DNA of 64,000 nt, from positions 23,899,853-23,963,852 of the forward strand of contig CM057157.1 in the NCBI GenBank assembly GCA_029962745.1. Direction: 5' to 3'. Both the position numbers and the translations under genes were made by a program. Every line of letters starts with the position of its first letter. Positions within the stretch are counted from its first letter, which is position 1. This DNA comes from Echinometra lucunter. Taxonomy: Eukaryota; Echinodermata; Echinoidea; Camarodonta; Echinometridae. The notes beneath the pieces were generated by a model. That model worked only from the letters and a program-made list of their open reading frames with translations. It made no database searches and was not told the DNA's origin. Shown in pieces: positions 44,441 to 56,889 of the stretch.

Positions 44441-46500
44441 TCAGCTAAGCGATCGCGAGGCTCCGCGCGTTGTACTGTATATAGCCAGTGTAGGCCTATA
44501 GGTGTGTATAATATGCGCAGTATGCTGCGCAGGAGGTCGCCATTGCTTAGTCATGTATGTTCATCACTGCACAGTGAATGGGTAGCCTTTAGCCAAGGCA
44601 CTTGGTGCTGTTATTTCCCTAAACGCGCCTGAATACATAGACTAATCGCACGACAACTGTGATCCGTGGCCGGAGGTTCGTCAGCACCAAGGCCTTTACT
44701 AACCTGAGTGGTTGTTGTAGTTTATTTCTTTTGTTCTGTATTATATTTCCGCTACCGAATCGGAAGATAATTAGATGCAAAGTAGCTTACCGAGAAAGCC
44801 CCCCAAACCGCCCGTTCGAATCCGATACACCATTCAGAGTAGACAATTCGGGAGAACTTATGAATATTTATTTTCACATGAGCCTAACGTTCGACGTGTT
44901 GTACAATAACAATCGACCAGCTGATCGCGTTAACCACTATGCGTAGGTTGAAATGAAAAAGGAGAGAGGAAAATTTTACGATAGATCTACTTATTTAGCA
45001 AATAGTAAATACAGCTAGTCATCTAATTATTTACTTTCTTTAATAAATCTATCTGTTTATTGAAAATTGAACTAAATATTATTCATTATTTAGTACATTT
45101 GAATATCTATCCCCTCGTAATTTAATGAACGAATCCATATAACACACCGCGTTTAAAACAGTTACGATTGGTCACGATCGTCGCTAGCTGCTGTATATGC
45201 AAGACTCCTGCATATGCATGAGATCCGCAAGTTCGCGAAGGCCTCGCCGCTGACGCGGCTCGGTCCGCTGATCACTGCCATAAATTCACACTGTTTAGTC
45301 TATTTTTCAAACCCTGCTTGGGTTTGAAAGCAGCGCGCTAGGCTAGTGAATGGGCGGTTCGAGAGTGCGGTCATTTTTAATAATTTGGCCCATTGATATG
45401 GAAATTAACCTGATCCCTGCCCGCAATGTAAAAGCTCACCTCCATAATGAAAATTTCACCCTGTTTTTCACTCCATTTTGCGTCCAATCGAAGCTTGTCA
45501 ATTTCTTTTCCAATGCGTAGAACATACACCCAGTATCTATGTCATGCTAACATTAAGCTTGGAAATATTATTCAGACGAGAAAATCATGTCATAATCTTT
45601 GAAAAACAATCATGAATAAATCATTCATAATTTTACAAATTTTTCAAAATTTCATATTAATCAGCAATCTATCGCAAAGTTGTGTAATATGACTTGACAC
45701 ATCTCAGAGAGCAAGTGTCATATATCATCATGAGTGGTAATTTGACCTAATCAGCATTCAGGGTATCAAGGAGTAATGGAGATTTATATGGGTTCATTTT
45801 GTTATTTTTGGTGGAGATGTCATCGCAAGAAAATATCCATTGTGTAAAAAGCTAATCATCCTGCCTTTTAGTGCTTTTTTGTGAAATTAAACGATCCAAT
45901 TAAGCACTCTGTCACAAGCGTATTATAAATGTGTCAGGGAATTCAAATTATACTAAAGATAAGCTTTCAAAATTTATCATGAGGAGATAATTGAAGTAAT
46001 TGACGTAAGTGAATAATTTATTCATATTTTTGCAAATTGATCTAGAGTTTGAACATTGTGGTGTTTTACTTAAAAGTTATGAAATATTATGTAGCTAGAT
46101 TAAAAGACCTTTATCCATTCATTATCTTGTGTATGTTTTGGGGTAACCATTTCCCCACGAGCGGTGAATATATTAAGCTTTTGCCGGACATGTTTCTTGC
46201 TAATTATCCCTAATATTTATCCCTAATATGGCGAGATGTGGTGTTTGGACAGTCCTTTCAGTGTCGCCGCGGCTCACTGAACCGCTTGGTTGATTTCTTA
46301 CAAAAAGTTTCGACGTCTTCATTCAACATGGCTGCGAGCACGAAAATCGCGTCATGAACATAGCTCTGGATCTGGATCTGGATGTATACAGTGCAGGACC
46401 GTTATGGTATAGCGCACCGGAAAAGAGAGAGGGCTTACGAAGATTAGTGATATTGATGAAACTGGTCTTCAACAGCTGCTTTGAAAATTGCCACTTTTTG
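44441..46500. other. Unassigned DNA
   Basis: No supported gene. A CpG-rich patch at about 45,170-45,260 and another at 46,250-46,360 stand out. The latter contains a good start context (CAACATGGCTGCG) but the frame closes after nine codons, so no exon is called. Confidence 0.4.
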
Positions 46501-46504
46501 AGAG

Positions 46505-48040
46505 GTTGCTATGGTGTCTGGAAGATGGTTCCAGTCCACCGTTGTTTGAAAAAAAAAGAGTTCTTATACTGATCAGTATTAAAGTTCTCGACTACAAACC
46601 ATTTACTATGGTTTTGGACTTGCCTTTCAACTAGGTTTGTTGCCTCAAACCCAGCAAATTTCTTGGCTTTGATCTGCCTCTTTTGTCTTGAGGATGTTAT
46701 GAAATTATTCAAAGGGAGGGCTGGTACCAACCCCCCAACCACTTTGAAGTAGGTAGAAAGTCTAGCACATTTCCGCCTTGATACTAGTGTGGGTAGATTG
46801 AGGTTCTAGTCTAGCATCTGTGACATGCTACTAGGATCCCTGGACCTGTAGTCTTTGGTGATGAAACGGGCTCCTTTGCGTTGGACTCTTTCAACGGAGT
46901 CAATGTCCTTCTTTAAGTATGGATCCCATAACAAGAGCAATGTAGGCTGTCCTATTGCAGTTTACTAGGCAGAAACTCAGGTTACGCCTAAGGAGTGCAA
47001 TTACTTCGTTGGCTTTACGGGTTGTCATAGCAACATGTGGGCTCCAGCTCAGCTTCTCGTTCAGGTGACTCCGAGGTAAGGGTGTTCTGGTACCTGCTTT
47101 AAGATCTGATCTTGCAGCATGTAGAAGTGGATCAACTTCGTGTTGATACTCAGTATGTTGCATTTACTAGCGTTGAACGTCATGCCCCATGTTTCAGCCC
47201 ACTTCCCTAGTATATTGAGGTCATCCTGGGCAACATTTCATCAACATTTGTTGTTTGACAAGTTGTCAGATCTGACATCTTTCCTTGATTTTGATTGGCT
47301 GAGAAGCATTGTTACTATGGCAACTGTCGGATAAAACAGACTTTGTCGGATAAAACATCCGACAAGTCCTTTCATGAAACGCTCCCCTGGAGTATCTGGT
47401 GATCTCGTTGTGATCTAATCTGCCGGTAGAGTAAGCAATCATCAGCAAATAAACGTACTTGCGATTCCCGGGTGGTGAGAAATGTTTGCAGTCATCGATG
47501 TAGAGGGCCTTTGATCCCATAGTTCGCGAGTTTGTGGAGCAACTTGTTATGTGGGACCGTATCGAAGGCCTTCGAAAAGTCGAGAATGGCAACATCTGTT
47601 TGCTTCCTTTTGTCACAGGCTGATACGAGATCATGAGCAGTGGTGAGGATTTGAGTCTCGGTTGAGTGACCGAATCTAAACCCATGGCTTAGAGATGTGA
47701 GGATGTTGTTTGACTCTAGATGGTCCATCACGTGCTTACAAATGATGTGTTCGAGGAGCTTACAGACTACAGACGTATGCGAGACCGGTCTATAGTTTTC
47801 GGCCAAGTGTATATCTCCCTTTTTGAAGACAGGTGTGATGTTTGCATTAGCCCAGTCTGGAGGTAAGGTACCCGTTGATACTGATAGTTGGAATATCGCA
47901 GTCAGTCCAGGAGCTAGGTCTTTGGAGCATTCCTTCGGGACAATATTTGGAATGTTATCCGGGCCAACTGCTTCCGAAATGTTGATACCAGCTAAGAGCT
48001 TTTCAACTCCTTCATCAGTGATAGTCAGTGGTTCAATCAT
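46505..48040 (-). pseudogene. LINE polymerase relic (L2/CR1/Jockey-like)
   Basis: From 48,040 on the minus strand: [96 protein letters not shown], then in a shifted frame a FADD catalytic box (about 47,440), then DDLNILGKWAETWGMTFNAS and EKLSWSPHVAMTTRKANEV, and the C-terminal FKVVGGLVPALPLNNFI and WFVVENFNTDQYKNSFF. These are consecutive landmarks of one polymerase. Frameshifts after the palm and a foreign insertion at 47,231-47,393 inactivate it. The N-terminal endonuclease is missing. Confidence 0.9.
47231..47393. mobile_element. Small MITE inserted in the LINE
   Basis: The LINE coding sequence breaks after the segment following FADD and resumes at DDLNILG. The 160 bp between them carry CATTTCATCAACATTTG...GACAAGTTGTCAGAT on one side and the inverted TCCGACAAGTCCTTTCATGAA on the other, plus TTTGATTGGCTGAGAAGC in the middle. 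Exact edges are approximate. Confidence 0.6.
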
Positions 48041-48759
48041 GTGTTAATTATCATAACAAAGTTTAAAGGCGTAGTGCTACTTATGATTGGTTTAAAACTG
48101 CGCAAAATGACCAGCACGCAAGGCATAAAATGCACAATATGAACCAATGGCGTACGCTATTTCTGATTGATATGGCAATCAAAATAAGATAAAAGATAAA
48201 ACAATTTTCAGAATACCGGCCAGGGTTGTGCAAATTTCATTTCTATATTAACAGGAAAATTACTGGACTGATGGATTTGGTCCATGCTATAATTAACAGG
48301 CATTTCTGTAGCATGATTCATGAGAAGAAACTTGCAAATCCATTCAATATTGTTTCTGTATCATTGCATTTGGACACTTTTAGAGCAGGAAGGGTTCTAC
48401 AGGGCGGCTTTAGGGGCTCAACCCCCCCCCCCCCCCCCCAAAAAAAAGGCTCAAGCTTTCCAAAAAATTGGGACTTCACGCCACAAGGTGTCTTTTTGAT
48501 CTCAGGTCATATTCTTATGTGCATTACAATCCTCCAAGCCCCCAACTTGAAGGTTTTGCTCTAGAAATGCACCTGTTTAGAGTGACCCTTTTTCCATTAT
48601 CGTATAGCAAACAAGAAATAAACGCACCAAAAATATCAAGAATATAAACGACAAGTTTTCTGTATGTGAAATTATCTGTTGAAGGAGCAATTTCGTTTAA
48701 GTTGCTTCCTTTTACAATTACTAAATCATTTGTCACCGTGGAATTAACAAGATGCATTA
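48041..48759. other. Unassigned DNA with a long poly(C) run
   Basis: A run of about 18 C followed by A's at 48,422-48,446. The frame through it is not supported. Confidence 0.4.
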
Positions 48760-49230
48760 TTTCAATTCAATTCCATTCAATTTCATTTATTTTCATCAAC
48801 GTGGTACATAATAAAAATAAAAATGGAATATAAAAACAGTAAACATCATATAAATCAAGTATAAAATATAAATAATTAAAATAAATTATTACATGGAAAA
48901 AAGGTATATCCGTAAAAGCCAATAAGGCTTGACAGTTGGATGTACCTATAGGCACTTTACAATCAATGATATACATAGAAAGACGACAGCAAAGAGGAAA
49001 GAGTACCCAAATTTATACATCATACAGGGAGAGAAGATATTTCTTATAAAAACTTTTAAATGAGTTATTAAATTGAACAGCTTGCAAACAGGAATGTAAT
49101 GAATTCCAAATTTTAGGGCTTACAAAACGAAGAGAAGTATTCAGTGATTGAGAAGAAACGTTGAAATTGTGAAACTTATTACCACTCCTTGTATAATAGC
49201 TGTGAACATGGTAGTCAATCCCGGGGGGTG
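48760..49230 (-). repeat. Probable LINE 3' end and tail
   Basis: The minus strand ends in AATAAATGAAATTGAATGG and further GAATTGAAT words. This matches the tail style of the LINE ending at 36,241. The rest is AT-rich with no coding left that I can read. Confidence 0.45.
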
Positions 49231-49769
49231 GCCTGTATTATCATTATCATCAAAAATTAAAATGACCCGCTGTTAACCCCCTAAGAACAAAGTACAATAA
49301 AGAAAGAACAAAGGGAAAAGGAGTTGAGAAAACATAAAAAAGAAAAAGAAAATCCTGGAAGCGCTCGCTCTCAACCAATACCGGTTATAGAACTATCTTT
49401 ATAACAGGAAATAGGCATGCATCTTGTCTCTCTATCTAATGTTTTATTATTGTTCTACTCACATTTAAAGTATCGTAAGCAATGTCGGTTATAATATTCT
49501 TACGACAGGAAATTGGTTTGCGTCTTTTCTTTCTATCTAATGTTATACTATTCTTCTAGTCACAAAAATGTTAATAACCGCAAGGAGTCGAACAAGAAGA
49601 AAACCTAAAATAGACAAAATTCTAGGACATGTTGGCCTGTTATCAACAGCCTATCCTATCATACAAACCATAAGGAAGATACCGATAAAAAATGTATATT
49701 ACTAAAATCATGAGAATGGAGTAACAATACACTAGAACCTGTTCTCAGTATTTTAAATATCCATTTTTC

Positions 49770-51000
49770 TAGCTCGCTGGCTCGCTCGCTCATAAAATCT
49801 AGAAACATGCATGGTATTCGAGCAGCAACATGTCCGAAAATCACAATATATTTGCAGCTAAGTTTCAAAGTATCCTCGAATTCTGTGGGAAGATTAACAT
49901 CATCAAAATCATCTAGTTCATTTTGGCGGTAATTCCACATTTTAAAGAAAAGAAAGGGGTTTTTTCGGTATAACTCGCTTCGCTCGCTCATAGAAACAGA
50001 ATGATTTTGGACAGCAAGCGACGAGCCAAAGAGCGTCGTATTTGGCAGTTAGGTAATCGAATATACTATTTAGATATCTTGAGGCGTATCAAGGAGTGTA
50101 ATTTTTTTCCTCACTCGCTGCGGCGCTCACTCGTATAACATTTAAAGCAACAGTGAACTAACCCTTATTATGATGTATTTACAGCAGCGCCAACTTACGA
50201 GTACTCAAAACCAGAGACTCTTAGAAACATTATATCCTTTGTGGCTTCTATTGAATTTCCTTAGTATGAATACAAATATATTTTAACAGATGTTACTCAA
50301 AAATAAAGCTCTCATTAATCAGAATAGAGCATGCTGGGAGCAAAAAAGGGGACAAAATCAGTAGTTTAGGACTGACAGGGCGCTATTTCAAAATCCCATA
50401 CAAGGGTGCCAGTTCGCTCTGGCTTTAAATACAGGATAGTTCGGGAAGCAAAACGAATTGGGCATGCAAGCGAACTGGCCGAACATGCAATTTACATATC
50501 TTATAGGCCTATAGTGTATTTTGACGATGAAGTGATGTGGTATCTTCAAAAGAGTGTGCTTTTCCTCTTTCGCTTCGCTCGTAATATGTTTAAACAGGGT
50601 GGTTTTGAACAGCAAAGGATTGGACCGGCGAGGTGCTAGAATCGGGTCATATTTGGCAACGAGGTGACCAAATATACCATTCAAATATATTAGGGGCCTA
50701 TAGCGTATTTTGATGAAGAAATAATACTTTACCATCAAAGGAGTGTGTTTTCCTCGCTCGCTTCGCTCGCTCGTATTATATGCAGAAACAGGGTTGTTGT
50801 TTTTTTATCACAGTAAACAATTGTAACAGCGATGTGATAAATAGTCATATTTGGAAACAAGGTTGCCAAATATACCTTTCAAATAATCTCATAGGTCTAG
50901 GGTGTATTTTGATGACAAAATAACATTTCTGTAGCAACAACTTGGATTTTTTTGGCTCGCTCGCTTCTCTTGCTCGCAAAATAAGAAACAGTTCCACTCA
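49770..51000. repeat. About 190-bp tandem repeat array with CTCGCTCGCT words
   Basis: Six or seven imperfect units, each with a CTCGCTTCGCTCGCTCGTA-like word (about 49,785, 49,978, 50,115, 50,570, 50,757, 50,955), a GGACAGCAAGCGA-like word, and a TTTGGCAACGAGGTGACCAA-like word. The same unit is at 10,320-10,810 and short versions of the GCGAGCGAGCC word occur at 53,415-53,505. The ORFs here follow the repeat. Confidence 0.8.
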
Positions 51001-51492
51001 TATTCTAAAAAGAAGTGTCAACTAAAAAAAAAAGAAAGAAAATGATGTCCCTTAATATTCCATTCAAGTAATAAGAATCTACCTCTGCGATATAGTTTGA
51101 AAAAAAATTGTGTGTGTTGTTAATTTGAGGAACGGCAGATTAGACGGAAAATAATAAATTTGCTTAGTCGAGATCCTTCACTTATGAGCCCCACACCCTT
51201 TCCGAGTTGGTCGTTTTGCTCCCTCATCGAGGATATTCGACATCAATCATTCCCCCCCCCCCCCCAACACGAACACAAATCGACACCCATGGCTGTGAAC
51301 AGTCCTGTTGAGCGAAAATAATTGTTTAAGGTTGGGAGGCAGAGTCAGAAAAATACCAATGCATTAATGAAGCAATTTGTAATTTATTAATATCAAAGAT
51401 ATGTAAAGTATTAAATCTTTTAAATAAAGGTTGTGATGGGTTGAGTAGTTAGAATTAGAGCAAAGTCTCAATTATGAATCGTATCAGCATCT

Positions 51493-53170
51493 TTTCTAAT
51501 CTATTCTTTCCAGGCAGAGATCAACTTGATTCTTATCTGGCTCGAGGAGAATGCAAGTCATCAAAACCCACACAAACATGTCCAACAAATCTTTTGTTTG
51601 GTGTACTTGGAGATATGCTTATATTGTTTTCTCCTTATGTTCAGATGGTGCTGTAGAACACCCTGAGATGTTGGAATGAGTCAGAGTCAGATGCCACATT
51701 TGACCAGAGGAACGATGGATGAGGGACACCATCAATATGAGCTACAGCAAAACGGGAGAAGAAGCGTCAAGGCTTGTGCAGTTGTAGTCCAGACTCATTG
51801 ATAAAGATGCATGGTTATGGTAGGCAGTTTGTAATGTTCCTCCTTTACGAAAATGGTTATGAGTCATGTGACCTTTCATGACCATATGTCAGCTCAAAAA
51901 TGAGAAATTCTAATTTTTTAGTAACAAGAAAAACATGAATGGGAAACTGGATTTTCCTCATTCTTTTGTCCTCGATTATCATCCAAGATTGCTTAAAGCT
52001 GTATATTATTTATTCACCAATTATACTTGATTACCGCCACTTAGAATATGTATAGTTTATGCATATGAATTGCATAAATTATAATATGATATTAAATGGA
52101 TGGATAGATTTGGATTCTTTACACATTTCCCGAGGTCCTTGCAAAATTTTGTGGCAGTTAGTCAAGTTGCGGCCAAGATCCACCCCCCCCCCATGATTTA
52201 TTGGTTTTTTGCACTATTTAGTGACAAACAGTAGGTTGTATTAATCCGCTTAAAAATGAAAGTTATCGGATCTACTTAGCAAAGATTTTGTATAGAAATA
52301 ATAAAATATTATTGTACTGTTCTGCTTGTATTACAAATTCGAGAGAATTATGTTTTCCATGTAATAGATTGAGACTCACTCTATGATGGCGATCTTAATC
52401 ACTATGCAAGGAAAAAATACTGCAAGTTTCATTTAGTACATGTATTTAATGGTACATGTAGTTAATTTTGATGAATTTCCCCAACATAGTCGGTGATTCA
52501 ATATGTATTGTGAGTACATTGTTTTAAAAGATGAAGATTGCTAATCCTTTCTGCAGATACCCAAGACTCCTATTCCCTGAGGTAGCAGATGTTTTACATG
52601 GCCGATACGGGGCCGATATGCTATGAGGTCTTGCAGTATGTCGAAAGGCAGGTGATTCGGTAGAAACAATACCTTTTCTTCAGTGAAGAGATGGATACAG
52701 GTAATTTCTGGACTAAGAAAGCAGCCAAGCATAACGGCTTCAAAAAATACATTTAAGTTTTGTCATGTTTGTTTGTTACAGATCGGCACCAACATTCCAC
52801 TTGTCTGAAGAAGAGAAGCAAAACCATGAGCCATTTGTATTGTCTTGTGGCAAGTTCGAAGAGCCGGAGCTGTGCATAGTTGTGTTGGAGAAATATGTAG
52901 TCAACTGCAACTCACCTTCCTATATAAGGTTGTAGATGTGTGCTTCAATTTAGACATTGATTTCGCATGGGAATCGAAACATGCAGTACTTGGGATTTCA
53001 TCCAAAAGCTATTCTGTCACTTTGGAAAAGCAGCAGGAAGAAATATACAGTCAGGAAGTTGGAAGAATAAAGGCAGTCTTTTGTTATGGAGAAATTCGCA
53101 ACCTACATCTTTCAGGTCATAGATGTTGTGTGCTTCCTAGGTTAATGCACATTTTAGACAATAACTACGC
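51493..53170 (+). pseudogene. Possible decayed multi-exon gene
   Basis: Three plus-strand segments start at good acceptors. At 51,514 (TATTCTTTCCAG) the frame reads AEINLILIWLEENASH. At 52,557 (ATCCTTTCTGCAG) it reads YPRLLFPEVADVLHGRYGAD and then stops. At 52,782 (TTGTTTGTTACAG) it reads SAPTFHLSEEEKQNHEPFVL, CGKFEEPELCIVVLEKYVVN and then stops, with a plausible continuation (LYKVVDVCFNLDIDFAWES) in the next frame. The YPRLL and late segments loosely resemble an uncharacterised protein family annotated as SAMD3-like in fish and invertebrates. I hold that resemblance only from memory of its style. Internal stops and a needed frameshift near 52,910 point to a pseudogene. Confidence 0.3.
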
Positions 53171-53177
53171 CTGGAAA

Positions 53178-54170
53178 CAGTGGCGTAGACAGGTTCTTAC
53201 ACCTGGGGGGGGGGGGGGGGTGATTTGCCGTTCACGAGAAATCGAGGATCAATTTCGTATACAGATACACACCGGCGTAAATCCACTTTGAGGAGGGGGG
53301 GGGGTGATCGACTTTTTTGCCGATTTTTTTTTCTGTCGAACTCACACTTGAATATAAACACACGCCCTCATCCACCTGCACAGACCCCCTTACACACATT
53401 TAAATTTTTATCTTGCGAGCGAGCGAGCCAAAAATTACCACTTTTCTGGTTTTCCATCGCATTTTCAAACAAAAATTGTAAAATATGATGAGCGAGCCAA
53501 GCGAGCGAGCCAGAAATTAGCGCTTTTCTGCATGGTTTTAAATCGCATTTTTAAATAGAAATTCTAACATATTATGGTTGTTTATGACAGATTATTAAAA
53601 ATTTTATAAACGATTAATTCAAATATCATGTCTTCCTTAAAAAGTGTGGGGGGATATTTGTACACGCCATCCCCTCTCTCAAAAAAGTGGGGGATATATC
53701 CCCCCCCCCCCATCCCCTGGGATTTGCGCCAATTATGCACAGGCATAAATAGGAGATATACGCACCGTGACAAACGAATATAGAATATGGACTGACATTG
53801 GGACTGACACACATTATTGCATATTTGTATCAATCTATTTATCTTTTTTTTTTAATTTTGTTGTTACACCACTTCAGAAAAAGTGTGACAGTTATGATAG
53901 TAATCGTCATTTCAGACACATTAACGATGATGATGATGATAACTATTATTATCATCAAAGGCATAATAATTATGCATTACTAATTATTATTATTATTATT
54001 ATTATTGTTGTTGTTGTTGTTATAATGATAATTCTTATTATAATCAGTGCTGTTCCTGTCATTTCTAAACATGTTAATTCAGTTTAATTGTAAGCAAACA
54101 TCCTTCCCTAGAACCTGAGGGGAGGATGCATACCCCTTATCCCCCCCCCCCCCAGCTGTCTACGCCCCTG
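53178..54170. mobile_element. hAT-type MITE with poly(G)/poly(C) subtermini
   Basis: Ends CAGTGGCGTAGACAG and CTGTCTACGCCCCTG form 15-bp inverted repeats with one mismatch. The flanking octamers CCTGGAAA and CATGGGAA match at six of eight positions, in line with a worn 8-bp hAT target duplication. Long G and C runs lie just inside both ends. A second inverted pair (GGCGTAAATCC at about 53,273, GGATTTGCGCC at about 53,721) suggests a nested element of the 25,632 family. ORFs inside follow G-runs and ATT/ATC microsatellite. Confidence 0.8.
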
Positions 54171-54483
54171 CATGGGAATACAGGACAACTTGAGACATGT
54201 CTGTCAACGCTATCATACAATTGTATTCAACTCTTGTCAAACTTTGAGGTTTTTAGCTTCTATTTACAAATAGAAAATTACATTTACATGACTTGTACTC
54301 AAAGGGGACTGTCAATCATTTCAACTCTTCAAATTGTAAATTATCTTGCGTATTTACATTTAAAAAATATCAATAAAAATGTCAGACTTACGTTTAAAAC
54401 GAGTTTCTAAATTGTATTCTTAGCCCCCTTACGTGCATGAATGAATGTTTGATTTTATGCAGAAGTGGTTTGGACCATAGTTT

Positions 54484-54722
54484 GGACAGCCATTTCAAGT
54501 GAGTCATGAAGTTTGTAGTGAGTCACTGGTTTGTCCGTAAAACGAAACACTGGAAGGATCATGTGAGTCAACATGACTCATTACAAATAAGTCTGAGTCT
54601 TCATGACTCACTTCAAGTGAGTCATGAAGAATAAAGTGAGTCTAATTAGCGTGGTAAGACTCATTTGTAATGAGTCATGGTGACTCCTCAATCTGAGTCA
54701 AGGTGACTCACTATTTTGTGGG
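54484..54722. promoter_or_regulatory. Dense cluster of GAGTCA/TGACTC words, site 2
   Basis: About fourteen GTGAGTCA, TGACTCA or close variants in 240 bp, in both orientations and partly arranged as small palindromes. Exact TGAGTCA cores are AP-1 consensus sites. A subterminal repeat array of a transposon is the other reading, as at 44,290-44,440. Confidence 0.45.
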
Positions 54723-54729
54723 TGCGTAT

Positions 54730-56285
54730 TTTTTTTGTTGTTGTTGTTGGTAATGCCGTTCTGGTTAAGGGAAGATGATAATTATTGATTTTGGAGGGCT
54801 TGTCTTGTGGAATAAGTGTGTATTTAAATATTTTGGTGAAGAGTGAGGTGGCAGATGGAAGTTCATTGTTGGATAGTTGGAACATCAAAGTACGAGGTTT
54901 AGGAGGTAGAGGTCATTTATTTTCAGTATTTTGTTTTAAGAAATGGTAGATTTTGTATGAGAGCGGAAGTGAACATTTTCAAATATTCTGAGAACTCGTT
55001 TTGCAGCAGTAATATTCTGTTTGTTTGAGTTATTTGTGAGTTACCCTAAGAGAGCCATCTTACTAGTCATCTGTAATGTTAGCAAACTGAAAAAGCCATT
55101 TTTGCTTGGGGGAGGGGGGCATTTGCACCTCCTTTCAGATTTTTGACCATGGAAAATGCACTTATAATTTTAGGTAAGCATTTGAAAGTCATCCACGAGG
55201 AAGGGCTCTGATTGTTTTGGTTTTTTCCGTTGCCATGTCTCCCAAAAAGAAAATTAGCCAAGAGTGGTTTGACCAGGGATAATGTGAGTCAGGATACAAG
55301 CAGTTGTAAGATGCAAAATTGCGTGTTTGTGGCCATATTTGCCGATGCTTTTTGCAATAGAGAACGTGGGCGGACTGTCTACAGGGATTTTGTGAAGCTG
55401 CAATATGTGCACTTTATCTCCAAAGACCAGTGAAGGCAGGTAACCATGAAATACAAGCAAAACTGTGGTTATAGATTTCGCTAGTTTCTTCATCCCGATC
55501 ATACATTATTTTAATTACACCTGCCCCTGACAAATAACAGCACACATGAAATTGGCGGTTGATTGTGGATTTATTATTTTATCAACATCAGTGGCATTAT
55601 CATTGGCATAATGAATAACTTAGAAAAACTGTGATTCCATATATATTAACCATAAACCTTTATGTTATTACTCACTACAATTTCCAAACAACCTTTAGTG
55701 CACACAATCTTCCTTAATTGCACCTACCCGGGTACTCTATCACCCATCTTTGGCAATTAGCTTAGCCATAATCTGACCACCAGCGTTAAAGACCGACCCG
55801 ACCGGAAATGCCTCCAGTCAGTAAGACATCCCCAGCTCCGAGTTAACGCCGTCCACGATCAATTTACGACTCACTGCATTACCACCGAGCGGAAAGCTGA
55901 CTGACCCAAACCCCCGGCATACAGGCGAGTAACCAAAACATAAATAGCCTCCATTCCTCGCGCACGCACCGTAGAGGGGTAACCCTGCACCAAGGGTAAC
56001 TATTACCAGCAGGTCCCTCCACATCTCCACCTTTTCAGAGCTCGCGATTCGCAGAGATACACAGGGTGATCGGGCGAGCTGCTATTCTGCCAAAAATAGC
56101 TAACGCTTAGTGCCGAGGCCTCATAACACAACCAACCCTCCCAAGCATGTGACAAGAGATGTAACCATATAACCATATATTCATTAAGATCAATGTAAAC
56201 AATATGAAACATCTACAAACTTCACCTTAATTATAAAATGTTCAGTGTGTACATACCTTGTAATGATACAAAACCTGCGCAGAGG
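54730..56285. other. Unassigned DNA
   Basis: AT-rich to about 55,700, then higher GC and CpG to about 56,290. No gene model could be supported. Confidence 0.35.
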
Positions 56286-56289
56286 CGCC

Positions 56290-56480
56290 AAAATTACGAA
56301 TTTTCCGCCAAACGGGCTTGCCCGCCGGCGAATTTTTTTCCCTACATTTTCGCTCCTTGCGCGTGCGCACATGGTCATTCTCCGCGACTTCGTAAATATT
56401 CATATGTACGTCATTGTGCCATTGATCAACGCATGCGCACATGGTCATTCTCTGAGATGACCTTACAAAATATTCGTAGG
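56290..56480. repeat. Repeat P, inverted partner at 63,700-63,870
   Basis: The segment from CGCCGGCGAATTTTTTTCCC through ATTTTCGCTCCTTGCGCGTG, CGCACATGGTCATTCTCCG and ATTCATATGTACGTC matches the reverse complement of 63,700-63,870. The CGCACATGGTCATTCTC word recurs locally at about 56,434. ORFs on both strands through it are not supported. Confidence 0.7.
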
Positions 56481-56828
56481 TAGGCTACGTCATAATGCCA
56501 TTAATGCGCGCTTTGCTCCTCTTATTCTGTGATGAGATTTGTGCGCGTGCAAACATGAACTAAGTTGATTTTTAAAAATGTATCACTTTGATACTTTTAT
56601 TCTTAAGAATCTAGCGCCTATTTTAGTTTTTAGAAGAATTAGAAATACATGTACAATATGAGAAAGTTTCGCACTTGGCAGAATTTGTAAAGTATGATGA
56701 TTGGTTTACTCACCCTAAGATGGTTGAAAAGCAGAATTACGAACACCAACCTCAAATAGGATTAATCTTGTTTTCAAATTTCTGTCACATTTCTTTCCAC
56801 TCGTCATGTCTTCCCACTCCCCTGGCTT

Positions 56829-56860
56829 CCCCCCCCCCTCTCTCTCTCTCTCTCTATTTC
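56829..56860. repeat. C-run and (CT)n microsatellite
   Basis: Nine C's followed by about ten CT repeats. Confidence 0.9.
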
Positions 56861-56889
56861 TCTCGCCCTCTTTGTATTTTTTTAATCAA

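Noticed and set aside
44759..44825. tRNA-like TTCGAATCC word
   Set aside because: No acceptor stem or anticodon arm can be folded around it.
46345..46375. Start-like context CAACATGGCTGCG
   Set aside because: The frame closes after nine codons and no donor follows; not called as an exon.
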